Assembly: GCA_011773985.1 (NCBI GenBank)
Contig: WVWN01000003.1
Coordinates: 59,697-94,752, forward strand
Source: Candidatus Zixiibacteriota bacterium
Lineage (GTDB): Bacteria > RBG-13-66-14 > B26-G2 > WVWN01
Reading direction: 5' to 3'
DNA: 35,056 nucleotides
In this document: in pieces, positions 8,526 to 14,256 of the stretch
How positions within the stretch are numbered: position 1 is the first letter of the stretch
Layout: each line of letters opens with the position of its first letter
The notes under the pieces: model-generated
Told to the model about the DNA's origin: nothing
The model's input: only the letters and a program-made list of their open reading frames with translations
Database searches by the model: none
Program-made: the position numbers and the translations under genes

Positions 8526-9026
8526 TCACTCCAACATTATCGCGAACTCGAGGACCGTTCCCTCCCCGACTTCGCTCGATATTTTTAAGTAGTCGACGTT
8601 ACTGCGGATGTTCGGGAGACCCAACCCCGCGCCGAAGCCCATTTCCCGAACCTCGGGCGTCGCGGTCGTCCAACCGGGTTGCATCGCCTGCTCGATGTCC
8701 GGTATGCCGGGCCCCCGGTCTTTGACGACCACGTAAATACAGGACGGCGTTACGCGCGCGTCTATCGTTCCCTCCTCCGCGTATACCGTGACGTTGACCT
8801 CGGCCTCGAAAGACGAGACGGCGACCCGCCGTACTATTTGCGGCGTTATGGCCAGCTTTTTAATAACGCGCTTTATCTCGCTCGCGCCGGCCCCCGCGTT
8901 GGCGAAGTCCCCCCCTCTAATAGCGCGTCCGATTTCTACCGCTTCCTCCTCGCCCTGTTGCTTGCAACCTTTTATCTTCTCGGCGTCGACGCCCTCGCGG
9001 GTCCAGATGAATTCGGACGCACCCAT
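8526..9026 (-). CDS. RsbW/SpoIIAB-type GHKL ATP-binding protein
   Basis: 166 aa. The C-terminal two thirds form a GHKL (HATPase_c) fold like anti-sigma kinases: N-box SSFEAEVNVTVYA, G1 box DRGPGIPD near 100, and G2 box GFGAGLGLPNIRSNVD. No histidine-kinase phosphoacceptor domain and no membrane segment. Genes of this type, next to a DRTGG protein, commonly accompany NADH-linked hydrogenase (HydABC) and Hdr clusters in anaerobes. A regulatory or maturation role is inferred from context. It starts 8 bp after the DRTGG gene, so they are co-transcribed. Confidence 0.85.
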   Translation of the reverse strand: MGASEFIWTREGVDAEKIKGCKQQGEEEAVEIGRAIRGGDFANAGAGASEIKRVIKKLAITPQIVRRVAVSSFEAEVNVTVYAEEGTIDARVTPSCIYVVVKDRGPGIPDIEQAMQPGWTTATPEVREMGFGAGLGLPNIRSNVDYLKISSEVGEGTVLEFAIMLE

Positions 9027-9034
9027 CCCGTCCG

Positions 9035-9409
9035 TTACTCGCGTTTGTGGGGCGGAATGTATTCGCCGCTCTTAGCGCCCAGTTGGTAGACCCTTCCGCA
9101 AGTCTCGTACATCGTCTTAGCCGTCGTTATTACGGGAAAGCCGGTCTGACGGGCGTACGCGACGATCTCGCGCTCCGGCTCCTTCCCTCGCACGAAGCAA
9201 ATGCCGATGAGGTCGATCACCTCGGCGGCGCGCAGGATCTGTATCTTCGCCAGGCCCGTGATAAGGAAAGCGCCCTCGTCCCGGCAGCAGAGAATATCGC
9301 TCACGAGGTCGGAAGATATAACCACGCCGATCTCGCGGTCCAAACCGTCCTCGCCGGAAAGTACGTCGGCGCCCAGGGCGTTAACGACGTCGCGGATTTT
9401 TACGGCCAA
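9035..9409 (-). CDS. DRTGG-domain protein
   Basis: 124 aa, close to the length of stand-alone DRTGG proteins. Visible features are a short N-terminal segment (VKIRDVVNALGADVLSG), the central VISSDLVSDILCC, and LIGICFVRGKEPEREIVAYARQTGFPVITT, ending YELCG-like YETCGRVYQLG. The domain is of regulatory type (found in phosphotransacetylase and CBS proteins) and its ligand is unknown. TTG start at 9409 with AGGAG 9 nt upstream. First gene after a near-consensus promoter, and paired with the ATPase gene. Confidence 0.85.
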   Translation of the reverse strand: MAVKIRDVVNALGADVLSGEDGLDREIGVVISSDLVSDILCCRDEGAFLITGLAKIQILRAAEVIDLIGICFVRGKEPEREIVAYARQTGFPVITTAKTMYETCGRVYQLGAKSGEYIPPHKRE

Positions 9410-9443
9410 TGGCGGGAGCTCCTAGCTGCGGCCCAAGCCGACA

Positions 9444-9461
9444 TTGCTAATAATTTCACAA
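9444..9461 (-). promoter_or_regulatory. Rex-like operator in the DRTGG leader
   Basis: Minus strand TTGTGAA-ATTA-TTAGCAA. The Rex consensus is TTGTGAA-W4-TTCACAA: the left half is perfect, the spacer is all A/T, and the right half matches at 5 of 7. Rex senses NADH/NAD+ and controls fermentation and hydrogenase genes, which fits the operon. The site lies about 50 nt downstream of the predicted transcription start, so it would act as a roadblock. No rex gene is in the window. Confidence 0.4.
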
Positions 9462-9518
9462 ATATATTTAAAAATATTGTCGGCGTACGCCGGCCTTCGA
9501 AAGAGCAACACTTTGCGT

Positions 9519-9547
9519 ATTCTAAAGGAACTATCTCCAAATGTCAA
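9519..9547 (-). promoter_or_regulatory. Near-consensus sigma70 promoter for the DRTGG/ATPase genes
   Basis: Minus strand: TTGACA (9547-9542), exactly 17 bp, TAGAAT (9524-9519). This predicts a start near 9511 and a leader of about 100 nt containing a small hairpin (9481-9492) and the Rex-like site. It is one of the best promoters in the window. Confidence 0.7.
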
Positions 9548-9729
9548 GTTTTTTTCCCCGTTCCCGGGCCCGAGGCCGGGCCATACGGCCGGGACGCCGG
9601 CATTGACCGGGAGTCGCCTCGAGTCCCCCGAAACCCCCACGTACTTCCGGACCTATTTTTACCGCGTTTGTGGTCAACGGCCTTCGGCACTCTCGCGTAA
9701 GAGCCGACCGGCTTCAAAGTTCGCCGCCG
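9548..9729. other. Intergenic stretch without a gene
   Basis: Lies between the DRTGG promoter and the rtcB stop. It contains an interrupted GC palindrome (GGGCCCGAGGCCGGGCC, about 9567-9583) but no T-run beside it in the right sense, so it is not called a terminator. Open frames here show no recognisable protein. Confidence 0.5.
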
Positions 9730-11193
9730 TTACCCTTTGATGACGCCCAGCGGCTCGAGGCGCGCCACCGGCTTCGAGATGCCCGCCCCCGTCACCACCT
9801 CGACGACGTCGCTCACGTCTTTGTAAGCGTCGCTCATCTCCTCGGCGAGCGTTTTGGGGGAACGGCAAACGATTTGGATGCCGCGGTCCTCTAGCTCGCG
9901 GGCTATGGCCCGGCCCTTCGCTTTCCTCGTCGCCTCCTTGCGACTCATGACGCGGCCGGCGCCGTGGCAGGTAGAGCCCCACGTCTCCGCCATCGCTCGG
10001 GCGGTGCCGAGGAGCGCGAACGACTCCGTGCCCATATCGCCCGGGATTATTACCGGCTGGCCGAGGTTCCGGTAGATGTCGGCCAATTCCTCGTGGCCCG
10101 GGCCGAAGGCGCGCGTGGCCCCCTTGCGGTGGACGAGCAGTTCTTCGCGTCGGCCGTCGACGTCGTGCTTCTCGAACTTGGCGATGTTGTGCGCGACGTC
10201 GTATATGAGATTCATCCCCAGCGCGCGGGGCGAGATGTCCAGGACCTTGACGAAGACCTCCTCCGCCCAGTGCATCATGATCTGGCGGTTGGCCCAGGCG
10301 TAATTGGCCGCGGCGTTCATGGCGCTAACGTAACCGCGGCCCTCTTCGGACTTTATGGGCGCGCAGGCGAGTTGTTGGTCGGGTACCGTTATCTCGTAGC
10401 GAGCCATCGCGCGCCGCATCACCTTCAACCAGTCGTCGCACACCTGGTAGCCGAGGCCGCGGGAGCCGGAGTGAATCATGAGCGTGGCTCCGTCCGCTTC
10501 CAGGCCGAAGGCTTGCGCCGCCTCCTCGTCGAAGACCTCGGCCACCCGGCCTACCTCGATGAAGTGGTTGCCCGCGCCGAGGGTCCCGAGTTGGGGCCGG
10601 CCGCGCTCGAGCGCCCGCGGCGAAAGCGCGCCCGGGTCCGCGCCGGGCAGCGAGCCGCCCGTCTCCGTTCGCTCGAGGTCCTCCGCCGTCCCGTAGCCTT
10701 GCGCCACGGCCCAACGCGAACCCTCGCGCAGCACCTTTTTTAAATCGCTTTCGCTCAGGCGAAGCTTGCTCTTGGTGCCCACGCCGCAGGGAATGGCGGC
10801 GAAGAGGGCGACGAGCAGGTCGCCGATTTTGTCGCGTATCTCGCCGGTCTTGAGAGAAGTGCTCATGAGGCGCACGCCGCAGTTGATGTCGTAGCCGACG
10901 CCCCCCGGCGAGACGACGCCGTCCTCGAGGCGCATGGCCGCCACGCCCCCTATGGGGAAGCCGTACCCCCAATGGATGTCGGGCATCGCGAGCGAGTGGC
11001 CGACGATGCCCGGAAGCGAGGCGACGTTCGCCACCTGCTGCGGCGTCTTGTCCATGCGCAGGTGGGCCAGCATCTTCTCGCTCGCGTATATCATGCCGTC
11101 GACGCGCATGCGGCCGTCGTACGACTTCGGGAGCCGCCAGCGCCACGCGTCCACTTTCTCCAAAGGTCCCTGCCAGCCTTCCACTTCGTTCAT
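9730..11193 (-). CDS. rtcB: RtcB-family RNA-splicing ligase
   Basis: 487 aa, typical length. GTP- and Mn-dependent 3'-phosphate/5'-OH RNA ligase. Family motifs: MPDIHWGYGFPIGGVAA, the metal-binding GGVGYDINCGVR near 103, LGAGNHFIEV, HSGSRGLG, and STCHGAGRVMSR near 407 with the His that is guanylylated. The C-terminal DVSDVVEVVTGAGISKPVARLEPLGVIKG is standard. ATG at 11193 lies 10 bp after the beta-barrel gene, so it is probably co-transcribed. No archease or RtcA gene is in the window. Role in tRNA or rRNA repair is likely but unproven here. Confidence 0.95.
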   Translation of the reverse strand: MNEVEGWQGPLEKVDAWRWRLPKSYDGRMRVDGMIYASEKMLAHLRMDKTPQQVANVASLPGIVGHSLAMPDIHWGYGFPIGGVAAMRLEDGVVSPGGVGYDINCGVRLMSTSLKTGEIRDKIGDLLVALFAAIPCGVGTKSKLRLSESDLKKVLREGSRWAVAQGYGTAEDLERTETGGSLPGADPGALSPRALERGRPQLGTLGAGNHFIEVGRVAEVFDEEAAQAFGLEADGATLMIHSGSRGLGYQVCDDWLKVMRRAMARYEITVPDQQLACAPIKSEEGRGYVSAMNAAANYAWANRQIMMHWAEEVFVKVLDISPRALGMNLIYDVAHNIAKFEKHDVDGRREELLVHRKGATRAFGPGHEELADIYRNLGQPVIIPGDMGTESFALLGTARAMAETWGSTCHGAGRVMSRKEATRKAKGRAIARELEDRGIQIVCRSPKTLAEEMSDAYKDVSDVVEVVTGAGISKPVARLEPLGVIKG

Positions 11194-11203
11194 CCCCCTT
11201 ACC

Positions 11204-11854
11204 TCACAAGGTATACACCTTTACGCCGAACGTTATCAATTTTTCGGTCAGGTCGAAGTCGGCCCCGTCGCCTCCCGTTGGCGTCGAGGGCGGCGGTTTG
11301 CGCCACTTCTGGTTCGTCGCCGCGTAGCGGTATTCCAGGCAAATGGAGAAGCCGCGCGCCCGGGTTGGGAAGAACTCGAGGCCGCCGAGCGCCGCCCACC
11401 CCCAACCTCCGCTCGCGTCGTCGACGAGCGCGAAGTCATCTTCCGTTACCTGTCGGTGGTAATTGGTCCACATTACGCCCGTGCCGGCGTACGGCCCGAG
11501 CTTCTTCTCCCAGAGCGGTACCCGGACGCGCGCGCCGAACAGCAGGTCCATCGCGGTGCCCCTGAGCGCGGACGGTTCCCCCGGGTACCCGCCCGCCTCG
11601 CCGGGCGGTAAGTCCGACGAGGTGTAGGCGTAGCCCCACTGTACCAGCGGCGCGACGAGCCATATCGTAGGTTCGTACGCCACCTCGCCGAAGTAGCAGT
11701 AACCGGTGCCGCTGGTGCCCAGGCGCTCGTGGTCGTTTGCGCTGTGGGCCCCGCCGGCGTTGAAGCCGAAGGAGACGCGGCCGGGGATGTCGGCCGCGGC
11801 CGCCCCGGCGCTTACGTTTGTAATGACGAATAACGTTGCCGTCAATCGCCGCAT
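11204..11854 (-). CDS. Secreted outer-membrane beta-barrel-like protein
   Basis: 216 aa. N-terminal signal peptide (RRLTATLFVITNVSAGAAAA), then alternating, aromatic-rich beta strands (YCYFGEVAYEPTIWLVAPLVQWGYAYTS in short runs, GPYAGTGVMWTNYHRQ, WAALGGLEFFPTRARGFSICLEYRYAA) ending LITFGVKVYTL, like small OmpA/OmpW-type porins. No catalytic motif. AAGGAGG lies 6 nt before the ATG. It shares a transcript with rtcB downstream. Family not identified precisely; outer-membrane location is inferred. Confidence 0.7.
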   Translation of the reverse strand: MRRLTATLFVITNVSAGAAAADIPGRVSFGFNAGGAHSANDHERLGTSGTGYCYFGEVAYEPTIWLVAPLVQWGYAYTSSDLPPGEAGGYPGEPSALRGTAMDLLFGARVRVPLWEKKLGPYAGTGVMWTNYHRQVTEDDFALVDDASGGWGWAALGGLEFFPTRARGFSICLEYRYAATNQKWRKPPPSTPTGGDGADFDLTEKLITFGVKVYTL

Positions 11855-11957
11855 GATGGCCTCCTTTTCATGGTCGTAACGAAATACGAGGGCGACGGCG
11901 AGTTGCTGCTAACGTCGCGGGCGTCCGCGCGCGACGTTTCCCGGCCGATACCGCTGT

Positions 11958-11963
11958 TATAAT
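11958..11963 (+). promoter_or_regulatory. Candidate -10 box (TATAAT) upstream of the GlcF-like gene
   Basis: A perfect TATAAT in the AT-rich part of the divergent gap. No convincing -35 is seen at the right distance. A start near 11970 would leave about 17 nt before the GTG at 11987, or about 100 nt before the GTG at 12074. Confidence 0.35.
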
Positions 11964-12073
11964 AAGCGCGATTATATTAAAATTACGTGAGGTATCGCGG
12001 CCGCCTACGCGCCTACCTATCTTATATTTTAAACCCCTTCCGAGGCAACTGTTTTTTATTACGGCCCGCGGTT

Positions 12074-13312
12074 GTGATTGCGAAAAGACGAGAGGACCTC
12101 GCGCCCGCGTGGCGCGAAAACCTCGCCCGGTGTCTGCGGTGCGGCCTGTGCCGGGAGGTTTGTCCGGCCTTCCGGGCGACGGGCCGCGAGCGCTTCTCGC
12201 CGCGGGGGCGCCTGGCGCTCCTGGAGGCGTACCTGGAAGGCGGGCCGTTGGGCGGAGGACTGGGTGCCCCTTTTTACGAGGCGCTGGATTATTGCCTATG
12301 TTGCCGCGCGTGCGCGGAGCGCTGCCCTTCGGGCGTGGCCGGGGACGTGCTCGTCCTCGCCGCGCGGGAGGCGGGCCTCTGCCGCGGCGGCCTGCCCTTC
12401 TTCAAATCCTGGGCGTATCGCACGGCGTTGGGCCGGCCGCGCTTGTTAGCGTTTTTAACGAAATTATTGTACGCGGCCCAACGGCTAAAATTGCTGCCGG
12501 TCGCGCTGCGGCTATTGGCGCTGCCGCCGCGCCTCGCGCTGCCCGAGCTGTCGCCCCGGCCCTTCGACGCCGCGGCACCGGTGTTTATTCCCGCAAAGGG
12601 GGAACGCAAAGGCCGCGTCACCTACTTCGTAGGTTGCGGGACTAATTATCTTTTTCCGGCTAGCGCTCGAGCCGTCGTCGACCTCCTCACGCGCGCCGGC
12701 TACGACGTCGCCATACCCGAAGGCCGGCGCTGCTGCGGCATCCCGGCGCTCGCGAACGGCGACTTCGGCTTAGCGCGCAAGCTCGCCGCGCGGAATGTGA
12801 AGGCCCTCGCCGGCGACGACCCTATCGTCGTCGACTGCGGCTCCTGCGGCATGATGCTCAATTATTATTATAACGACGTGCTGGACGTGCCCGGCGCCGC
12901 GTCCTTCAAAGAACGCGTCGTGGATTTCACGGAGCTGGTCCCGGCGGAAGTCGTAGCGGAGCGGGCGGACGGCCGCGTCGCGTACCACGACCCCTGCCAC
13001 CTGGCGCGGGGGCTGGGCGTCACCGCGCAGCCGCGTGCGTTATTAAATAAAATCGGCCGGCTTGTCGAGCTGGAAGCGCCGGGGGCCGTGACGTGTTGCG
13101 GCGGCGCCGGGACCTACGGCCTGGCGTGCGACGACGTCTTCGATAAAATAGGGAGCGAGAAGGCCGACGCGGTCGCGGCCTCGGGCGCCCCCGTAGTCGC
13201 GACCGGCTGCCCGGCGTGCGTCCTCTACATAAACGAGGCGCTGCGGCGGCGGGGCGTAAAGGCCGAGGCGCGGCATACCGCGGAGGTATTGAACGAGGGC
13301 GGCAGGCCGTAG
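12074..13312 (+). CDS. GlcF/LldE-like iron-sulfur oxidoreductase (two ferredoxin motifs plus CCG domains)
   Basis: 412 aa from the GTG at 12074. The same frame also opens at a GTG at 11987 (441 aa), but the extra segment is AT-rich and unlike the family; neither start has a clear ribosome site. N-terminal motifs CLRCGLCREVCP and CLCCRACAERCP bind two [4Fe-4S] clusters. Two CCG-type domains follow: YFVGCGTNYLFP, RRCCGIPA and CGSCGMM, then YHDPCHLARGLG, CCGGAGTYGL and TGCPACV. This is the layout of glycolate or lactate oxidase iron-sulfur subunits and resembles HdrC-HdrB in one chain. No FAD partner (GlcD/LldD) is in the window, so the substrate is unknown. Its last codon runs into a REP-like element (TAGGGGCC). 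Confidence 0.85.
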   Translation: MIAKRREDLAPAWRENLARCLRCGLCREVCPAFRATGRERFSPRGRLALLEAYLEGGPLGGGLGAPFYEALDYCLCCRACAERCPSGVAGDVLVLAAREAGLCRGGLPFFKSWAYRTALGRPRLLAFLTKLLYAAQRLKLLPVALRLLALPPRLALPELSPRPFDAAAPVFIPAKGERKGRVTYFVGCGTNYLFPASARAVVDLLTRAGYDVAIPEGRRCCGIPALANGDFGLARKLAARNVKALAGDDPIVVDCGSCGMMLNYYYNDVLDVPGAASFKERVVDFTELVPAEVVAERADGRVAYHDPCHLARGLGVTAQPRALLNKIGRLVELEAPGAVTCCGGAGTYGLACDDVFDKIGSEKADAVAASGAPVVATGCPACVLYINEALRRRGVKAEARHTAEVLNEGGRP

Positions 13313-13335
13313 GGGCCGACGTTCAGGTCGGCCCG
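13309..13335 (+). repeat. REP-like palindrome 1
   Basis: GTAGGGGCCGAC-GTTCAG-GTCGGCCC: a perfect 8-bp stem (313-320 with 327-334 of this kilobase). It starts at the stop codon of the GlcF-like gene and shares the GTAGGGGC head with two other palindromes nearby. Confidence 0.7.
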
Positions 13336-13343
13336 CCGTGCGC

Positions 13344-13409
13344 ATCACGACGACCGGCGCCGGCGTCGCGCCAACGTCGCTGGGGCGAGTGAGGGCGCTG
13401 TTCAAGTAG
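13344..13409 (+). pseudogene. Orphan C-terminal tail fragment, copy A
   Basis: A 22-codon segment, stop included, ending VAPTSLGRVRALFK-TAG with no gene body before it. It is about 83% identical (11 of 66 bases differ, counted by eye) to copy B at 14088-14153, with mainly synonymous or conservative changes, so it derives from coding sequence. The tail matches the end of the secreted protein at 22124. The stop codon leads directly into REP-like palindrome 2. Confidence 0.6.
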
Positions 13410-13434
13410 GGGCCGGCCTTCAGGCCGGCGCCGA
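13406..13434 (+). repeat. REP-like palindrome 2
   Basis: GTAGGGGCCGGCC-TTCA-GGCCGGC: a 7-bp stem with a TTCA loop, in the same orientation as palindrome 1 and directly after tail copy A. Confidence 0.7.
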
Positions 13435-13449
13435 AATAAAATAAAAGGA

Positions 13450-13474
13450 AGCGCCTACCTGAAGGTAGGCGCCT
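13450..13474 (-). repeat. REP-like palindrome 3 (inverted orientation)
   Basis: GCGCCTACC-TGAA-GGTAGGCGC: a perfect 9-bp stem. The loop and flank are the reverse complement of palindrome 2, so 2 and 3 form an inverted pair like a BIME just upstream of the transposase gene. Confidence 0.7.
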
Positions 13475-13494
13475 GCGGAAATACGACGTATTAG

Positions 13495-13983
13495 ATGCCT
13501 TCGCAGCGACAATTGATCGGGCGACCTACGTCGCCCCGCCTCGCCGGGTTCTCTTACCGCGGGCCTTACCGGTACTTTATAACCATACGGACGTCGGGTG
13601 GCCGTAGGGTTTTTACGGGGGATTGGCCTTACGCGGAGACGACGGTTATACTCTCGCGGGCCGCGGCCGGCAGCGGGTTCGACGTATTGGCTTATTGTTT
13701 TATGCCCGACCATCTTCACCTTCTTGTGGAAGGAAACGAAGAAGCGGACTTAATTAAATTCGTCCGCGAGTTCAAACATCGTACCGCGTATAACTACAAG
13801 AAAGTTACGGGTACCGGTTTATGGCAGCGTTCTTTTTACGACCGTATTTTAAGGGGCGGCGAGGGCACGGAGGCCGTAGCGCGTTATATTTGGAATAACC
13901 CGGTTCGGAAAGGGATAGCCGCTTCGGCGGTCGAATACCCGTTCATAGGTTCGTTCGTGGCGAGGGTCGCGGATTGGTTTTAA
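13495..13983 (+). CDS. REP-associated tyrosine transposase (RAYT, Y1_Tnp / IS200-like)
   Basis: 162 aa. Single-strand DNA nuclease/transposase of the HUH superfamily. The N-terminal GFSYRGPYRYFITIRT is the first strand. The metal-binding HUH motif is MPDHLHLLVEG near 73. The helix with the candidate catalytic Tyr is FVREFKHRTAYNYKK, followed by LWQRSFYDRILR and YIWNNPVRKGIA. Length and motifs fit RAYTs, and REP-like palindromes lie on both sides, the normal substrate arrangement. No ribosome site stands out before the ATG. It appears intact. Confidence 0.88.
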   Translation: MPSQRQLIGRPTSPRLAGFSYRGPYRYFITIRTSGGRRVFTGDWPYAETTVILSRAAAGSGFDVLAYCFMPDHLHLLVEGNEEADLIKFVREFKHRTAYNYKKVTGTGLWQRSFYDRILRGGEGTEAVARYIWNNPVRKGIAASAVEYPFIGSFVARVADWF

Positions 13984-14087
13984 GAACGTAGGTTCCACGA
14001 AAGGGTCATAGGGGGCCCGTTTTGGGCCGGTCCGCCATACAGGCAAGGCCTTAAAGCCCCGTCCGGGAATACGTCCATTATATGCGG

Positions 14088-14153
14088 ATAACGATGACCG
14101 GCGCCGCCGTCGCCCCCACGTCGTTGGGGCGCGTGAAGGCGTTGTTCCGGTAG
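14088..14153 (+). pseudogene. Orphan C-terminal tail fragment, copy B
   Basis: Same peptide as copy A, ending VAPTSLGRVKALFR-TAG, preceded in both copies by a residue pair reading Val/Met-Arg. An in-frame stop lies about 36 bases upstream, so there is no gene body. It is followed at once by REP-like palindrome 4. Copies A and B flank the transposase as direct repeats. Confidence 0.6.
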
Positions 14154-14174
14154 GGGCGACTGGCGAGTCGGCCC
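14150..14174 (+). repeat. REP-like palindrome 4
   Basis: GTAGGGGCGACT-GGCG-AGTCGGCCC: stem of about 8 pairs with one mismatch and the same GTAGGGGC head as palindromes 1 and 2. It closes the transposase island on the right. Confidence 0.65.
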
Positions 14175-14203
14175 GACAATGGCCTAAGGTCCTTGTCATA
14201 GCG

Positions 14204-14228
14204 AAGGGGCCCACGCGGGCCCTTTTTT
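14204..14228 (+). terminator. Rho-independent terminator
   Basis: GGGCCC-ACGC-GGGCCC followed by six T. It ends transcription from the transposase side and lies just before the convergent DUF2723 gene stop. Confidence 0.7.
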
Positions 14229-14256
14229 ATATTTTAATTAAATCCGAAGCCGGCGC

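Noticed and set aside
9422-9640. 72-aa minus-strand frame upstream of the DRTGG gene
   Set aside because: It spans the promoter and leader of that gene and shows no family features.
11987-12073. Extended N-terminus of the GlcF-like protein
   Set aside because: The stretch is AT-rich, unlike the family, close to a TATAAT box and lacks a ribosome site; kept only as an alternative start.
13309-13475. Closely spaced palindromes considered as a CRISPR array
   Set aside because: Units differ in sequence and orientation, spacing is irregular, no spacers of even length, and a RAYT gene is adjacent; REP/BIME fits better.
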